From an uncultured Mycoplasmatota bacterium (GTDB lineage: Bacteria > Bacillota_I > Bacilli_A > RF39 > UBA660): DNA of 41,155 nucleotides. Positions 32,581 to 41,044 of the stretch are shown here, piece by piece. The position numbers and the translations under genes are program-made. The notes below the pieces were generated by a model. The model was not told the origin of the DNA, did not search any database, and saw only the letters and a program-made list of their open reading frames with translations. The stretch spans positions 1 through 41,155 of the forward strand of contig UROI01000010.1 of the NCBI GenBank assembly GCA_900549325.1, written 5' to 3'. The first letter of the stretch is position 1. Every line of letters begins with the position of its first letter.

Positions 32581-32606
32581 GAAAGAAATTATTGGGAATC
32601 TCTTTC
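32581..32606 (-). terminator. Terminator of the SDR gene
   Basis: 9-bp stem GAAAGAGAT/ATTTCTTTC (one wobble) with the SDR stop in the loop, followed by TTTTTTC. Confidence 0.85.
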
Positions 32607-33338
32607 TTCTATTAGGCTATTTACCGCTAGAACGAACTTTTTGGGCATGGTTTTGGCTAATAAGTAGTTTAATTTCATATTGGGTGGTATTATTATTAGT
32701 TTGTTTTTAAACATGTGGTCTATAGCATATCTGCTGGCGAATTCACTAGTAAGTGAGGATATGTTAAATTTTACATTGGCAACATTGTTAAAGTTTGTCG
32801 TTACTGGGCCGGGACAGAATATGGATATTTTTATGTTTGATTTGTCTTTTTTTAGTTCTTCATAGATAGCTAAGGATAGACTCACTATGTAGTTTTTGGT
32901 GGCATAGTATGTGGCCATGTATGGTCCTGGCATGAAGCCCGCCATGGAAGCAACGTTTAGGATGCGGCCGTAATCTCTTTTGACAAAGTCTCTTAGAAAT
33001 AATTTGGTAAGGATATGATAGGCTTTGATGTTTAAATCTATCATATTCATTTCTTTATCTAGGCTTGTTTCGGTAAAATTGCCTGCGTCGCCAAAGCCAG
33101 CGTTGTTTATTAGTATGTCGATGTTTTCGTTTCTTACTTCTTTGTAGAGTTTTATGCACTCTTCTTCTTTGGATAGGTCGTAACCATAGGTTTTTATTTT
33201 GGTTTTGGAATCTTTGAATTCTTTGTCTAATTCTTTTTTGTCTTTGGCTACGAGAAATAGGTCAAAATTATATGTGCTTAAATATTTGGCCATATCGCGG
33301 CCCATTCCGGAAGAGGCTCCTGTTATTAGTACTTTCAT
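32589..33338 (-). CDS. Short-chain dehydrogenase/reductase
   Basis: NAD(P)-dependent oxidoreductase of 249 aa with classical SDR marks: TGASSGMG cofactor loop (7-14), NNAGFGD (78-84), catalytic Ser in NVASMAG (about 129) and YYATKNYIV with the Tyr-x3-Lys pair (about 145-149), then PGPV. GC content and codon use look a little higher than in the neighbours (GCGGCC-like runs around 32940-33300). The substrate cannot be told; the DltE/YqjQ-like subgroup is possible. AAAGGA precedes the ATG. Single gene between terminators. Confidence 0.88.
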   Translation of the reverse strand: MKVLITGASSGMGRDMAKYLSTYNFDLFLVAKDKKELDKEFKDSKTKIKTYGYDLSKEEECIKLYKEVRNENIDILINNAGFGDAGNFTETSLDKEMNMIDLNIKAYHILTKLFLRDFVKRDYGRILNVASMAGFMPGPYMATYYATKNYIVSLSLAIYEELKKDKSNIKISIFCPGPVTTNFNNVANVKFNISSLTSEFASRYAIDHMFKNKLIIIPPNMKLNYLLAKTMPKKFVLAVNSLIEERDSQ

Positions 33339-33360
33339 TTTATTGTCCTTTCTAGAAAAA

Positions 33361-33382
33361 GAATAATCACTACTGACTATTC
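33361..33382 (-). terminator. Terminator of the ytxGH-like operon
   Basis: 8-bp stem GAATAGTC/GATTATTC (one wobble), 6-nt loop, TTTTTC. The stop of the YtxH-like gene lies in the stem. Confidence 0.8.
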
Positions 33383-33778
33383 CCCTCTTTCTAATTTATT
33401 AATTACTTCTGTGCATACACAAATTACTTTGTGCTTTAAATCTTCTGCAATGCCCTCAAGTACTGGTGTACCTTTTTCTTTGGCTAGGTCCACTAGATCT
33501 TCTGCTTTTCTTTGTAATTCCTTAGCTTTTTTCTTAGCTATTTTTTCTACTTTTTCTTTATCTAAATCATCTAGTTCTTTTTTGATGTCTTCTACTTTTT
33601 CAGTGAAGCTTTCTTTGATGTCTTCTACTTCAATTTTATCAACATCAGTCATAAACTCATCAAATTTTCTTTTGATGTCACGTCTTAAGTCGCTTCCTTT
33701 TTTTGGCGCAAATAATAGAGCTAAGCCCGCACCAATGCCTGCGCCTAAGGCAAATTTTCCAAATCCATTTTTACTCAT
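33377..33778 (-). CDS. YtxH-domain protein
   Basis: 133 aa. The N-terminal hydrophobic GlyAla segment KFALGAGIGAGLALLFAPKKGSDLRRDI (8-35) is the YtxH signature: one membrane helix followed by a basic stretch. A long charged helix follows (coiled-coil-like DVDKIEVEDIKESFTEKVEDIKKELDDL). YtxH-type proteins are membrane-associated and linked to stress in Bacillus; function unproven. It starts 4 nt after the DUF948 gene with AAAGGA upstream, as in the ytxG-ytxH order of B. subtilis. Confidence 0.88.
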   Translation of the reverse strand: MSKNGFGKFALGAGIGAGLALLFAPKKGSDLRRDIKRKFDEFMTDVDKIEVEDIKESFTEKVEDIKKELDDLDKEKVEKIAKKKAKELQRKAEDLVDLAKEKGTPVLEGIAEDLKHKVICVCTEVINKLERGE

Positions 33779-33781
33779 TTT

Positions 33782-34048
33782 TCATTCTTCCTTTCTCTTT
33801 GTTATTCTTTCTATTAATGAATAAATTATGTCAACTACTTTATCTGTTATGAATGTAAACTTGTTACTTACTGCATTGACAACGGAAAATACTCCATCTA
33901 AGGCAGTAACTTTCTCAGTAATATTATCAACAACTTTATCTATTTTATGTATTGTTATTGTTAACTTTACAGTTAATACTATTAATGCCACTAATAAAAT
34001 AGCACCTAATATATACAAAATTACTGGTAAAACTTCACTTGCAGTCAC
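33782..34048 (-). CDS. DUF948 (YtxG-like) membrane protein
   Basis: 88 aa. Membrane helix at about 8-30 (VILYILGAILLVALIVLTV), then an amphipathic helix region (IDKVVDNITEKVTALDGVFSVVNAVSN) typical of DUF948. Start is GTG at 34048, 2 nt after the preceding stop, with AAGGGG upstream. Its place directly before the YtxH-like gene supports the YtxG assignment. The two probably form a membrane-associated pair. Confidence 0.82.
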   Translation of the reverse strand: MTASEVLPVILYILGAILLVALIVLTVKLTITIHKIDKVVDNITEKVTALDGVFSVVNAVSNKFTFITDKVVDIIYSLIERITKRKEE

Positions 34049-34050
34049 TA

Positions 34051-35142
34051 TTATTCATCCCCTTCGTACATTGAATCTATTAAATTAAAGATGTCGTTAT
34101 CTTCATCGGTACTTACATCTTTATTTCCATTAAGTACTTCATCTATGGTCTTCTCTTCTGGTGAGACTTTTTCAAATTCTTTGGTATCTTCTAATTCTTT
34201 TTCTGGAACTACTCTGGCTGTTCTTTTTGGCAATTCTTCTTTTACTTCTATTTTTTCAGCGGTACTTTCAAGGCCATTGTGATTTACAATTTTTACATCG
34301 CTATTGTTTACTTCTACTTCTTTGGCACTTATTATTACATTTGGTTTTTCTTCTTTTCTTGGTATTTCATAATCTACGCCGAAATCGTAGTAGTTATCTG
34401 CGGCTTCTTCAATGGTTACGTCTTTAGCGGAATCTTTTGTATATTCTATTGGGTAGTCTTTGGTCATATCTGCTAAAAGATTATCGTCGTCATTAAGCAT
34501 TTGCTTATCAGCGTTTTTGGTTATTTTTACTTCTTTGTATAGTTCACAATTCTCACATAGGTTGTTTCTTATATCATCTGTTAGGCTACCAAAGGCTTTA
34601 TTTCTTACTGTTTCGAAATCTACTTTTCTAGATGGTCTTTTTATTTCATATGAATCTTCATCTTGGACTTTTACTTCGTCTTTAGTATAGTTTTTATCAA
34701 GTACACCATATACAGGAGATATTACAGGAGTTGGTTTGAATTTTCTAGGCTTTGGTTCTTCCTTTTTAGCATATAGTTCTGATACTTTCTTTTCTTTATC
34801 TAAAACGTTTTTGTTACCGCTGTAGGCAGTGTTATAATTATTTGAAGGTGTATTTACAAATGTTCTTGGAATTGGGTCATCATCTATGTCCATAGGAAAT
34901 GAGAAGTTACTACTCCTTGTTTTTACTATTTCTCTATCGCTAATGATATCTTCTTTTGGCGGTTCTTCACGTTGTCTTCTTATTTCTTCTCTTTTCTCTT
35001 CTTGTTCGATTTTGTTTCTCATGAATGTAGGAAGTTTATGTTCTTCTTCTTCTTTTTCTTCCTTTTCTAATTCTATTTCTTTTGTTTCTACCACTTCTTC
35101 TTCATCAGTGAATAAATCTTTTAATTTATCAATAAATTTCAT
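34051..35142 (-). CDS. Acidic, largely disordered protein of unknown function
   Basis: 363 aa from the second ATG (GGGAG 8 nt upstream; the first ATG is only 2 nt from the ribosome site). Begins MKFIDKLKDLF, an amphipathic helix that could touch membrane. A Glu/Lys-rich stretch follows (20-70), then a conserved-looking island FKPTPVISPVYGVLDKNY (about 137-154) and a pair of cysteines CENC, then more charged linker. Low complexity hides any other domain. First of a compact cluster with the ytxG and ytxH-like genes, so it is likely part of that envelope module. The island motif is what to search with. Confidence 0.6.
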   Translation of the reverse strand: MKFIDKLKDLFTDEEEVVETKEIELEKEEKEEEEHKLPTFMRNKIEQEEKREEIRRQREEPPKEDIISDREIVKTRSSNFSFPMDIDDDPIPRTFVNTPSNNYNTAYSGNKNVLDKEKKVSELYAKKEEPKPRKFKPTPVISPVYGVLDKNYTKDEVKVQDEDSYEIKRPSRKVDFETVRNKAFGSLTDDIRNNLCENCELYKEVKITKNADKQMLNDDDNLLADMTKDYPIEYTKDSAKDVTIEEAADNYYDFGVDYEIPRKEEKPNVIISAKEVEVNNSDVKIVNHNGLESTAEKIEVKEELPKRTARVVPEKELEDTKEFEKVSPEEKTIDEVLNGNKDVSTDEDNDIFNLIDSMYEGDE

Positions 35143-35160
35143 AGTCATATCTCCCTTTTG

Positions 35161-35799
35161 CTAATATTCTGGTAAATCAGGAATTACTGTTTCCTCATCT
35201 ACTACATATTCACTTAAATACTCTGAGAATTTACTCGTCGTATTATCTGGTTTTCTTATTTTATATTCTTCAGCAGTACTTGAATAGTATTCGTCCTCAA
35301 GAATCTTTTTTATTAAATTGTCATTATAATCTATACTGTTTATTATTATCATGCTGTTGGCCATCACTTCGTTTAACTTTTCTTTAGAAACTTGGGCCTC
35401 TATCTTGGCATAGTTATATATTATTTTAAGAAAGTAACCATCTGTATTTTTTTCTACAACTACATATCCTATTTTTTCGCCATTACTTATTTTATAATAG
35501 AATTCACTGCCTGATTCTTCTTTAAAGTTTAATGGATTACGATAATAGTAACTAACAGCATCTACATATAAATAAATATTTACATTTTCATATTTGAACT
35601 TCTGATTGTAATCTTTGTCGTATACTTTTTTAACTCCAACGGGCAAGTAGTATTTGTATCCCATTGAAGCGGTATTAGTACTTATGTTATTTTCTTCTAC
35701 TATATTGTCTATTATTACTTTGTAATCTGTAACTGTATCTATTCTAGTACAACCAATGCATAATATTAATAATGCACTTAGTATTAATACTTTTTTCAT
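35161..35799 (-). CDS. Putative lipoprotein of unknown function
   Basis: 212 aa. Signal MKKVLILSALLILCIGC with lipobox-like CIGC (lipid on C17). The mature part is a compact alpha/beta-looking domain (YKYYLPVGVKKVYDKDYN, YYKISNGEKIGYVVVEK) and an acidic end. No family recognised. AGAGG precedes the ATG, and a TGT-extended TATAAT lies just upstream. It is 18 nt ahead of the disordered-protein gene, so it heads the ytxGH-like operon; an envelope role is inferred from this. Confidence 0.7.
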   Translation of the reverse strand: MKKVLILSALLILCIGCTRIDTVTDYKVIIDNIVEENNISTNTASMGYKYYLPVGVKKVYDKDYNQKFKYENVNIYLYVDAVSYYYRNPLNFKEESGSEFYYKISNGEKIGYVVVEKNTDGYFLKIIYNYAKIEAQVSKEKLNEVMANSMIIINSIDYNDNLIKKILEDEYYSSTAEEYKIRKPDNTTSKFSEYLSEYVVDEETVIPDLPEY

Positions 35800-35868
35800 A
35801 TCATACCTCTTCTACATTATAACAAAAAATAAAATAAAAAGGAATACTTTTTTATTATTTTAAAGAAA

Positions 35869-35891
35869 AAATATAGCTTTTGGCTATATTT
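35869..35891 (-). terminator. Terminator of the RNase J-like gene
   Basis: Perfect 9-bp stem AAATATAGC/GCTATATTT with a 5-nt loop, then a T tract; contains the stop codon. Confidence 0.9.
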
Positions 35892-37533
35892 CTTGCATTA
35901 CTGTAATAATCATTGGTTTGTTACCTGTTTCTTTAATTAAATATTTTGACAATTCATCTCTAATAGAATTTTTTACTTTGTTATATTCTATATATCTTGA
36001 ATTGCTTGTATTTAATAATATTATTTCGGTAGATATTCTCTTTATTTCTTCTATTAACTTATAGGAATCTCTTACATAGACGAAACCTCTGGTAAGTACT
36101 TCTGGGCCGGATATTATTTCTTTTGTTTGCTTATTTAAAGTAACTGATATGATCATAATACCATTATCTGATAGTATCTCACGATCTTTTAGAACCATTT
36201 CACCAATGTCATCTGATGAATTACCATCTATTAGGATGGAACCCGCTGGTACTTTTTCGAAATTTTCTTTTAGAACACCGTTTTCTATTAGGACAACATC
36301 GCCATTTTCTTTTAATAAGATATTTTCTTTTGGTATTCCTGATAACTCTCCTATTTCGGCATTTAATACCTGGTCCTTATATTCTCCACGTATTGGGAAA
36401 TAATATTTTGGATTCATTAGATTTATCATTATCATTAAATCTTCTTTAGCAGCATGATGTGATAAGTATTTATGTGAAGATAATGTTACTACTTTAGAAT
36501 CTATCTTGGATATTTCATCTAATAAATGATAGAATGTTTTTTCTCTGTTTTCAAACACTGGTGTTGCTAGAAAAATTGTATCGTCTTCAGTTAACTTTAT
36601 AAACTTATCATAGCCATTTACTATTTTCATTATGTTGTAATATGGCTTTTCTTTTTCATTGGCATTTAATATTACTACATTTTTATCGTTTATATTTGAT
36701 AAATCTCCTATTATTTTTTTGTTTACATTTAAATAATGGTTTTCAATAGCGGAATCTATTACTGATTTTAGTCTTTTACCCATTATTACTACTTTTCGAT
36801 CTGTTTTTTCTAGTTCACTAAATAATTCTTGAATACGATATAAATGTGAATCTAAAACATTGAATATTATTCTTCCGTCAGTAGTATTTAATGTTTCTTT
36901 TATTAAATCTGCTATTCTGTGTCTTGGTGATGTAAATCCTTCAACGCCGGCATAATTGGACTCGGTAAGTAAGCATAATACATTTTGTTTTCCTATATAT
37001 GCTAGTTTTCCTATATCTGTTTTATAGGCTCCTTTCATTAATGGATCTACGACAAAATCTGATGCATAAAAGATTACTCCATCTTTTGTATATATGGCAT
37101 ATCCAAAATTGTCGGGAGCTGAATGTGATAGATTTATAGGAAATATTTTGATTTTTCCTACTTCAAGCGGAATGTTGGCCTTTATTTCTTTTAGGCTACT
37201 GGTATCTATCTTGTATGTTTCAAACTCTTTTTTTACGATATCTAAAGTATACTTTGAAGCAAATACTGGTATACCTTCTAAATCTGGCATTAAGTCTGGT
37301 AATGCACCAATATTTTCTTCATGTCCATGCGTTAAAAATATTCCTTTTATTCTTTTCTTATTTTCTTTTAAATAGCTTATATTTGGTATTATGTAATCTA
37401 TTCCTAAAGTAAACTCATCGGCATATTTAAGGCCTGCTTCAAATACAAATATTTCTTTATCTACTTCGATAACAAACATATTTTTGCCATTTTCATCTAG
37501 TCCTCCTAGTGAAAATAATTTTATTTTACTCAA
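35884..37533 (-). CDS. RNase J family protein with degenerate active site (J2-like)
   Basis: 549 aa with metallo-beta-lactamase, beta-CASP (about 195-350) and C-terminal domains. The metal motif normally HxHxDH is HGHEEN (H69, H71, E73, N74): Asp changed to Glu and His to Asn. H137 (LSHSAPD) and D159 remain, but the later metal His (PxHGEY in active RNase J) is R382 (PIRGEY). This protein is therefore probably a weakly active or structural subunit, like B. subtilis RNase J2, of an RNA-decay complex with an active J1 elsewhere. Start is TTG at 37533 with AAAGGAG 8 nt upstream. It has its own strong promoter and is monocistronic. Confidence 0.88.
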   Translation of the reverse strand: MSKIKLFSLGGLDENGKNMFVIEVDKEIFVFEAGLKYADEFTLGIDYIIPNISYLKENKKRIKGIFLTHGHEENIGALPDLMPDLEGIPVFASKYTLDIVKKEFETYKIDTSSLKEIKANIPLEVGKIKIFPINLSHSAPDNFGYAIYTKDGVIFYASDFVVDPLMKGAYKTDIGKLAYIGKQNVLCLLTESNYAGVEGFTSPRHRIADLIKETLNTTDGRIIFNVLDSHLYRIQELFSELEKTDRKVVIMGKRLKSVIDSAIENHYLNVNKKIIGDLSNINDKNVVILNANEKEKPYYNIMKIVNGYDKFIKLTEDDTIFLATPVFENREKTFYHLLDEISKIDSKVVTLSSHKYLSHHAAKEDLMIMINLMNPKYYFPIRGEYKDQVLNAEIGELSGIPKENILLKENGDVVLIENGVLKENFEKVPAGSILIDGNSSDDIGEMVLKDREILSDNGIMIISVTLNKQTKEIISGPEVLTRGFVYVRDSYKLIEEIKRISTEIILLNTSNSRYIEYNKVKNSIRDELSKYLIKETGNKPMIITVMQEI

Positions 37534-37576
37534 ATTAATTTCTCCTTTCTTTTTTTCTTAAGTAAAAGACTTAATA

Positions 37577-37605
37577 ATTATAACAAAAAATAAGTAAAAA
37601 TGCAA
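37577..37605 (-). promoter_or_regulatory. Promoter of the RNase J-like gene
   Basis: TTGCAT (37605-37600), 17-nt spacer, TATAAT (37582-37577) with TGT before it. Confidence 0.82.
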
Positions 37606-37636
37606 ATATTAATTATTTAATCACTAAATATGTTTT

Positions 37637-37690
37637 AACGGAGAAGACCTTGGGCTTCTCTGTTCCTCTTAAGACCTGTGGCTTAAGAGG
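37637..37690 (-). repeat. Twin-hairpin element, copy f
   Basis: Minus orientation, after alaS and its terminator. Hairpin 1 (37690-37665): 9-bp stem CCTCTTAAG/CTTAAGAGG, CC, loop ACA, GG, unpaired T. Hairpin 2 (37664-37637): AACAGAGAAG/CTTCTCCGTT with one A/C mismatch, CC, loop CAA, GG, unpaired T. They abut. Confidence 0.88.
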
Positions 37691-37695
37691 TAAAA

Positions 37696-37728
37696 AAAGA
37701 CTTCACTGATAATTTGAGTGAAATCTTT
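37696..37728 (-). terminator. Terminator of alaS
   Basis: 12-bp stem AAAGATTTCACT/AGTGAAGTCTTT (one wobble), 9-nt loop, T tract. Confidence 0.92.
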
Positions 37729-37733
37729 GTATT

Positions 37734-40427
37734 TTATAATTCTTTTATTTTTTCTTTAATGCTCATAAGTAAGGTTGCTATATTTGTTCCATCTGTTCCG
37801 CCGCCTTGAGCGAATACCTTAGAACCTCCGCCATTACCTTTGCATGATGTTGATAATTCTTTAATAATCGCACCACAATCTACTCTATTCGATGTTGACT
37901 TGGCTATGAAGTTAACACTATTATCCTGGTTTTGATTAGCTAGTAAGATAAAACTATTATCTAACTGGTTACTTAAAGTGGATACTATTTGTTTTAATGT
38001 TGATATATCATAGTCGTTGGTAATGCTTATTATTGTTGTGATACCATTTATTTCTTCTTTGATGCTTAAGAAACTTGATAAATCGCTTACTGACTTCTCA
38101 TTCTTTTTAATGGTAAACTCTTTTTCTAGTTCTTTTAGATTTTCTTTTAAACTCTCTAATTCGTTCTTATTTATTATGATATCTTTATAACTAGAAGGTG
38201 CATCGTTGGCTATATTAAAGTCAAATTTTAGGTCTATATTTAGTTCTTTAGCTGCTAATACGATTTTTTTGGCTTTATCTAATAGTTTTAACATCTGCTC
38301 GTTATATTTAGAAACTTCTTCTCCTAATACTTCTTCAATATTTGTATCAGTAGCAGCGGTTACTCTAAATGTGTCTGAGCCTTTGTTTTCGACGCTTGCT
38401 ATGGCAAATTTATTTATGTCTTTTGAATTAGTTACATGGGTTCCCGCACAAAGTTCTACGGAATCGCCAATTGTTACTACTCTTACAATGCTTCCATACT
38501 TGTCACTGAATAGAGCCATAGCACCTTTTTTCTTAGCTTCATCTAAACTCATGTATTCTATTTTTGTTTCGTATGCTGCTTGTATTTTTTGATTTACTAA
38601 ATCTTCTACTTTTAGTATTAGTTCGTCTGATAGTCTGCCATGATAGTTAAAATCAAATCTTAGCATTTTGTCGTCTACTTTTGAACCTGCTTGATGAATG
38701 GAATCTCCTAGTAGTTCTTGTAGTGATTTTTGTAGTAGATGAACTGAAGAATGGTTCTTCATGGTGTTTAGTCTTTTTTCTTTGGATACATGAGTTAGGA
38801 TTTTATCTCCTTTGGTTACTGTACCTTCAAGAACTTTGACATATACCATGTGCTGTCCATTTGGTGCTTTGATAACATCTAATACTTCTAGTTTACATTT
38901 GTCATTTTTTAGATATCCTGAATCTGCTACTTGGCCACCGCTTTCGGCATAGAATGGATTTTCTTTTAGAAAAATGTAACATTCGTCACTGGAACTATCA
39001 ACAAACTGGTTATCTTTCATGATAGCAGTTACTTCTGTTTCTAATCCTAGTTTATCGTATCCAACAAATTTACTTTCTTCTTTATAATTTATTAGGGCAT
39101 CATTTTGAATGTTCATGCTACTCTCTACTTTTCTGCTATTTCTTGCTAATGTTTTTTGAGCATTCATATATGACTTGAAGCCTTCAGTGTCTACTGTGAA
39201 GCCTTTTTCTTCAGCAGCTTCCATAGTAAGTTCTATTGGGTAACCATAAGTGTCATATAATTTGAAGGCATCTTTACCGCTGATAACTTTGGTACTACTT
39301 TGGAATAGTTCTTCTAGATGTTTTTCACCTGATAGAAGGGTCTTTTGGAATAGTAGTTCTTCCTTGGTAATTAAATCTTTTACTTTAGGGGCCTCTCCTA
39401 CTAAATATGGATATATTTCTTTATAATTTTCTACAACGATATCTACTAAATCACTTAGGAATTCTCTATTTATATTTAGTTTTCTTCCCATACGTGCGGC
39501 TCTTCTTAATAGTCTTCTTAGAACGTAACCTCTTCCTACATTTTCAAATACGGCTCCATCTGCTAGTGCAAATGTTAGGGTTCTTATGTGGTCAGCTATT
39601 ACTTTGAATTCCATTTGGCCTGTGTATGGTAAATGGGCTATTTCTTCAATTCCCTTCATTATTGGAATAAATAAATCTGTTTCATAGTTTGTTTCGGTTT
39701 CTTGAAGAATACATGCCATTCTTTCAACACCCATACCTGTATCGATATTTTTACTAGGTAGTTCTGGGTAGTCTTCTCTTTTTAGACCTTCTGTGGCATT
39801 GAACTGGCTTAAAACGTTATTCCATATTTCTATGTAACGATCATTTTCTTCTTCATTTTGTAATAGGCTAATACCTTTATGTTCTTTATCATATTTTTCT
39901 CCTCTGTCATAGAAGATTTCAGTATCTGGTCCTGATGGACCTGGGCCTATTTCCCAGAAATTACCGTCTAATCTTACTAAATGGTCTTTCTTTATTCCTA
40001 ATTTTAACCATAGGTTATAAGTGTCGTCATCATGAGTATAAACTGTTACATATAATTTGTCTTTATCTATATCAAAGTATTTTGGACTAGTAAGCAGTTC
40101 ATAAGCCCAAGTAATAGCTTCTTCCCTAAAATAGTCGCCAATACTGAAGTTACCTAGCATTTGAAAGAATGTATGATGTCTCGCAGTGTGTCCGACTGAC
40201 TCAATATCTCCTGTTCTGATACATTTTTGACAGCTTGTTAGTCTTTTGTTTTTTGGTACGATTGTTCCATCAAAATATTTTTTTAATGGTGTTACTCCGG
40301 CATTTATCCAAAGTACTGTTGGATCGTCTTTGGGAATAAGAGGAGCTGATTCTATTATTGTATGTCCTCTTTCTCCAAAGAAATTTAAATACATATTTAT
40401 TATTTCATTACCTTTTAACTTTTTCAT
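37734..40427 (-). CDS. alaS: Alanine--tRNA ligase
   Basis: Charges tRNA-Ala and edits Ser/Gly errors. The 897 aa are full length. The class II core has RHHTFFQMLGNFSIGDYF and the conserved GVERM. The editing domain has HSSVHLLQ (HxxxH) and CAGTHV. The C-Ala domain ends with CKGNGGGSKVFAQGGG. The start overlaps the stop of the upstream kinase by 4 nt (ATGA), giving coupled translation. No T-box is visible before the two-gene unit. Confidence 0.97.
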   Translation of the reverse strand: MKKLKGNEIINMYLNFFGERGHTIIESAPLIPKDDPTVLWINAGVTPLKKYFDGTIVPKNKRLTSCQKCIRTGDIESVGHTARHHTFFQMLGNFSIGDYFREEAITWAYELLTSPKYFDIDKDKLYVTVYTHDDDTYNLWLKLGIKKDHLVRLDGNFWEIGPGPSGPDTEIFYDRGEKYDKEHKGISLLQNEEENDRYIEIWNNVLSQFNATEGLKREDYPELPSKNIDTGMGVERMACILQETETNYETDLFIPIMKGIEEIAHLPYTGQMEFKVIADHIRTLTFALADGAVFENVGRGYVLRRLLRRAARMGRKLNINREFLSDLVDIVVENYKEIYPYLVGEAPKVKDLITKEELLFQKTLLSGEKHLEELFQSSTKVISGKDAFKLYDTYGYPIELTMEAAEEKGFTVDTEGFKSYMNAQKTLARNSRKVESSMNIQNDALINYKEESKFVGYDKLGLETEVTAIMKDNQFVDSSSDECYIFLKENPFYAESGGQVADSGYLKNDKCKLEVLDVIKAPNGQHMVYVKVLEGTVTKGDKILTHVSKEKRLNTMKNHSSVHLLQKSLQELLGDSIHQAGSKVDDKMLRFDFNYHGRLSDELILKVEDLVNQKIQAAYETKIEYMSLDEAKKKGAMALFSDKYGSIVRVVTIGDSVELCAGTHVTNSKDINKFAIASVENKGSDTFRVTAATDTNIEEVLGEEVSKYNEQMLKLLDKAKKIVLAAKELNIDLKFDFNIANDAPSSYKDIIINKNELESLKENLKELEKEFTIKKNEKSVSDLSSFLSIKEEINGITTIISITNDYDISTLKQIVSTLSNQLDNSFILLANQNQDNSVNFIAKSTSNRVDCGAIIKELSTSCKGNGGGSKVFAQGGGTDGTNIATLLMSIKEKIKEL

Positions 40428-40981
40428 TTAGTTTCCTCCTGGTATATCTTATATACGTCTTCTTTTAATTTTTCTAGTGTATCATTTGTTATTTCATAAT
40501 CAAAATCTTTGTAACCATCCATCGCGGTCTCTGTACTATGTTTTTGTTCTTTACCTGATAAACTGGTTTCAAAGTTAATTCTCTCTACTTTGATGGTTAC
40601 TACGTTGTCGAATTTTTCCTTGATACTATCTATTTCTCTTGGCAATCTGATGTCAGGGACAATGATGGCATCATAAAAATATGAGTATATTTCTATGTCA
40701 TCTATCTGTCTATCTATAAACATTTCTGCTTTGTTTAGCTTGTTTCTTATTACATCTGTGCCTAATTCTTGAAGTAATGTTCTTGGTTTGGTTTCTTCAC
40801 TGCCATCCCAACCAGTCATCTCCATAGCATAGAACTTTATATATTTACCCGCTCGTGAAAAGATAACCTTTTTGCCATCTTTCTCGTAGAATTCTTTTAG
40901 GTATCCAGCTATTGTATCCTTACCATGTCTAGCCTTTCCACTTAATAAGTATATTTTTGGGTTTCTATAATTCACTTCCAT
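40424..40981 (-). CDS. P-loop nucleoside/nucleotide kinase-like protein
   Basis: 185 aa from the ATG at 40981 (GGAGG 8 nt upstream; the earlier in-frame ATG lies inside the ribosome site). P-loop GKARHGKDT (about 15-23), then LLQELGTDVIRNK and a DAIIVPDIRLPREID strand with the acid/Arg of the LID or substrate region. It resembles deoxynucleotide monophosphate kinases of phage and dephospho-CoA kinase-like proteins; the residue context (TGWDGSEETKPRTLLQ) favours the dNMP kinase group. Its coupling to alaS is unusual and does not explain its role. A TGG-extended TATAAT promoter (-10 at 41013-41008) lies upstream. Confidence 0.72.
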   Translation of the reverse strand: MEVNYRNPKIYLLSGKARHGKDTIAGYLKEFYEKDGKKVIFSRAGKYIKFYAMEMTGWDGSEETKPRTLLQELGTDVIRNKLNKAEMFIDRQIDDIEIYSYFYDAIIVPDIRLPREIDSIKEKFDNVVTIKVERINFETSLSGKEQKHSTETAMDGYKDFDYEITNDTLEKLKEDVYKIYQEETK

Positions 40982-41044
40982 GTCTATTACCTCCATATTT
41001 CTTTATAATTATACCAAATAATGAATAATAAGTATAGATAATTT

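Noticed and set aside
6862..37690. Twin hairpins as integron attC sites
   Set aside because: The unpaired base is similar, but the AAC/GTT core-box pair is missing in nearly all copies, the stems are short, and no integrase is seen.
6862..37690. Twin hairpins as ordinary intrinsic terminators
   Set aside because: No T tract follows most of them, copies c and f come after complete terminators, and the fixed apex with unpaired T is not needed for termination. A contribution to termination at a, d and e is still possible.
134..40981. Many plus-strand open frames of 60-137 codons
   Set aside because: They lie inside well-supported minus-strand genes, have no ribosome sites or recognisable domains, and arise from low stop density opposite AT-rich coding sequence.
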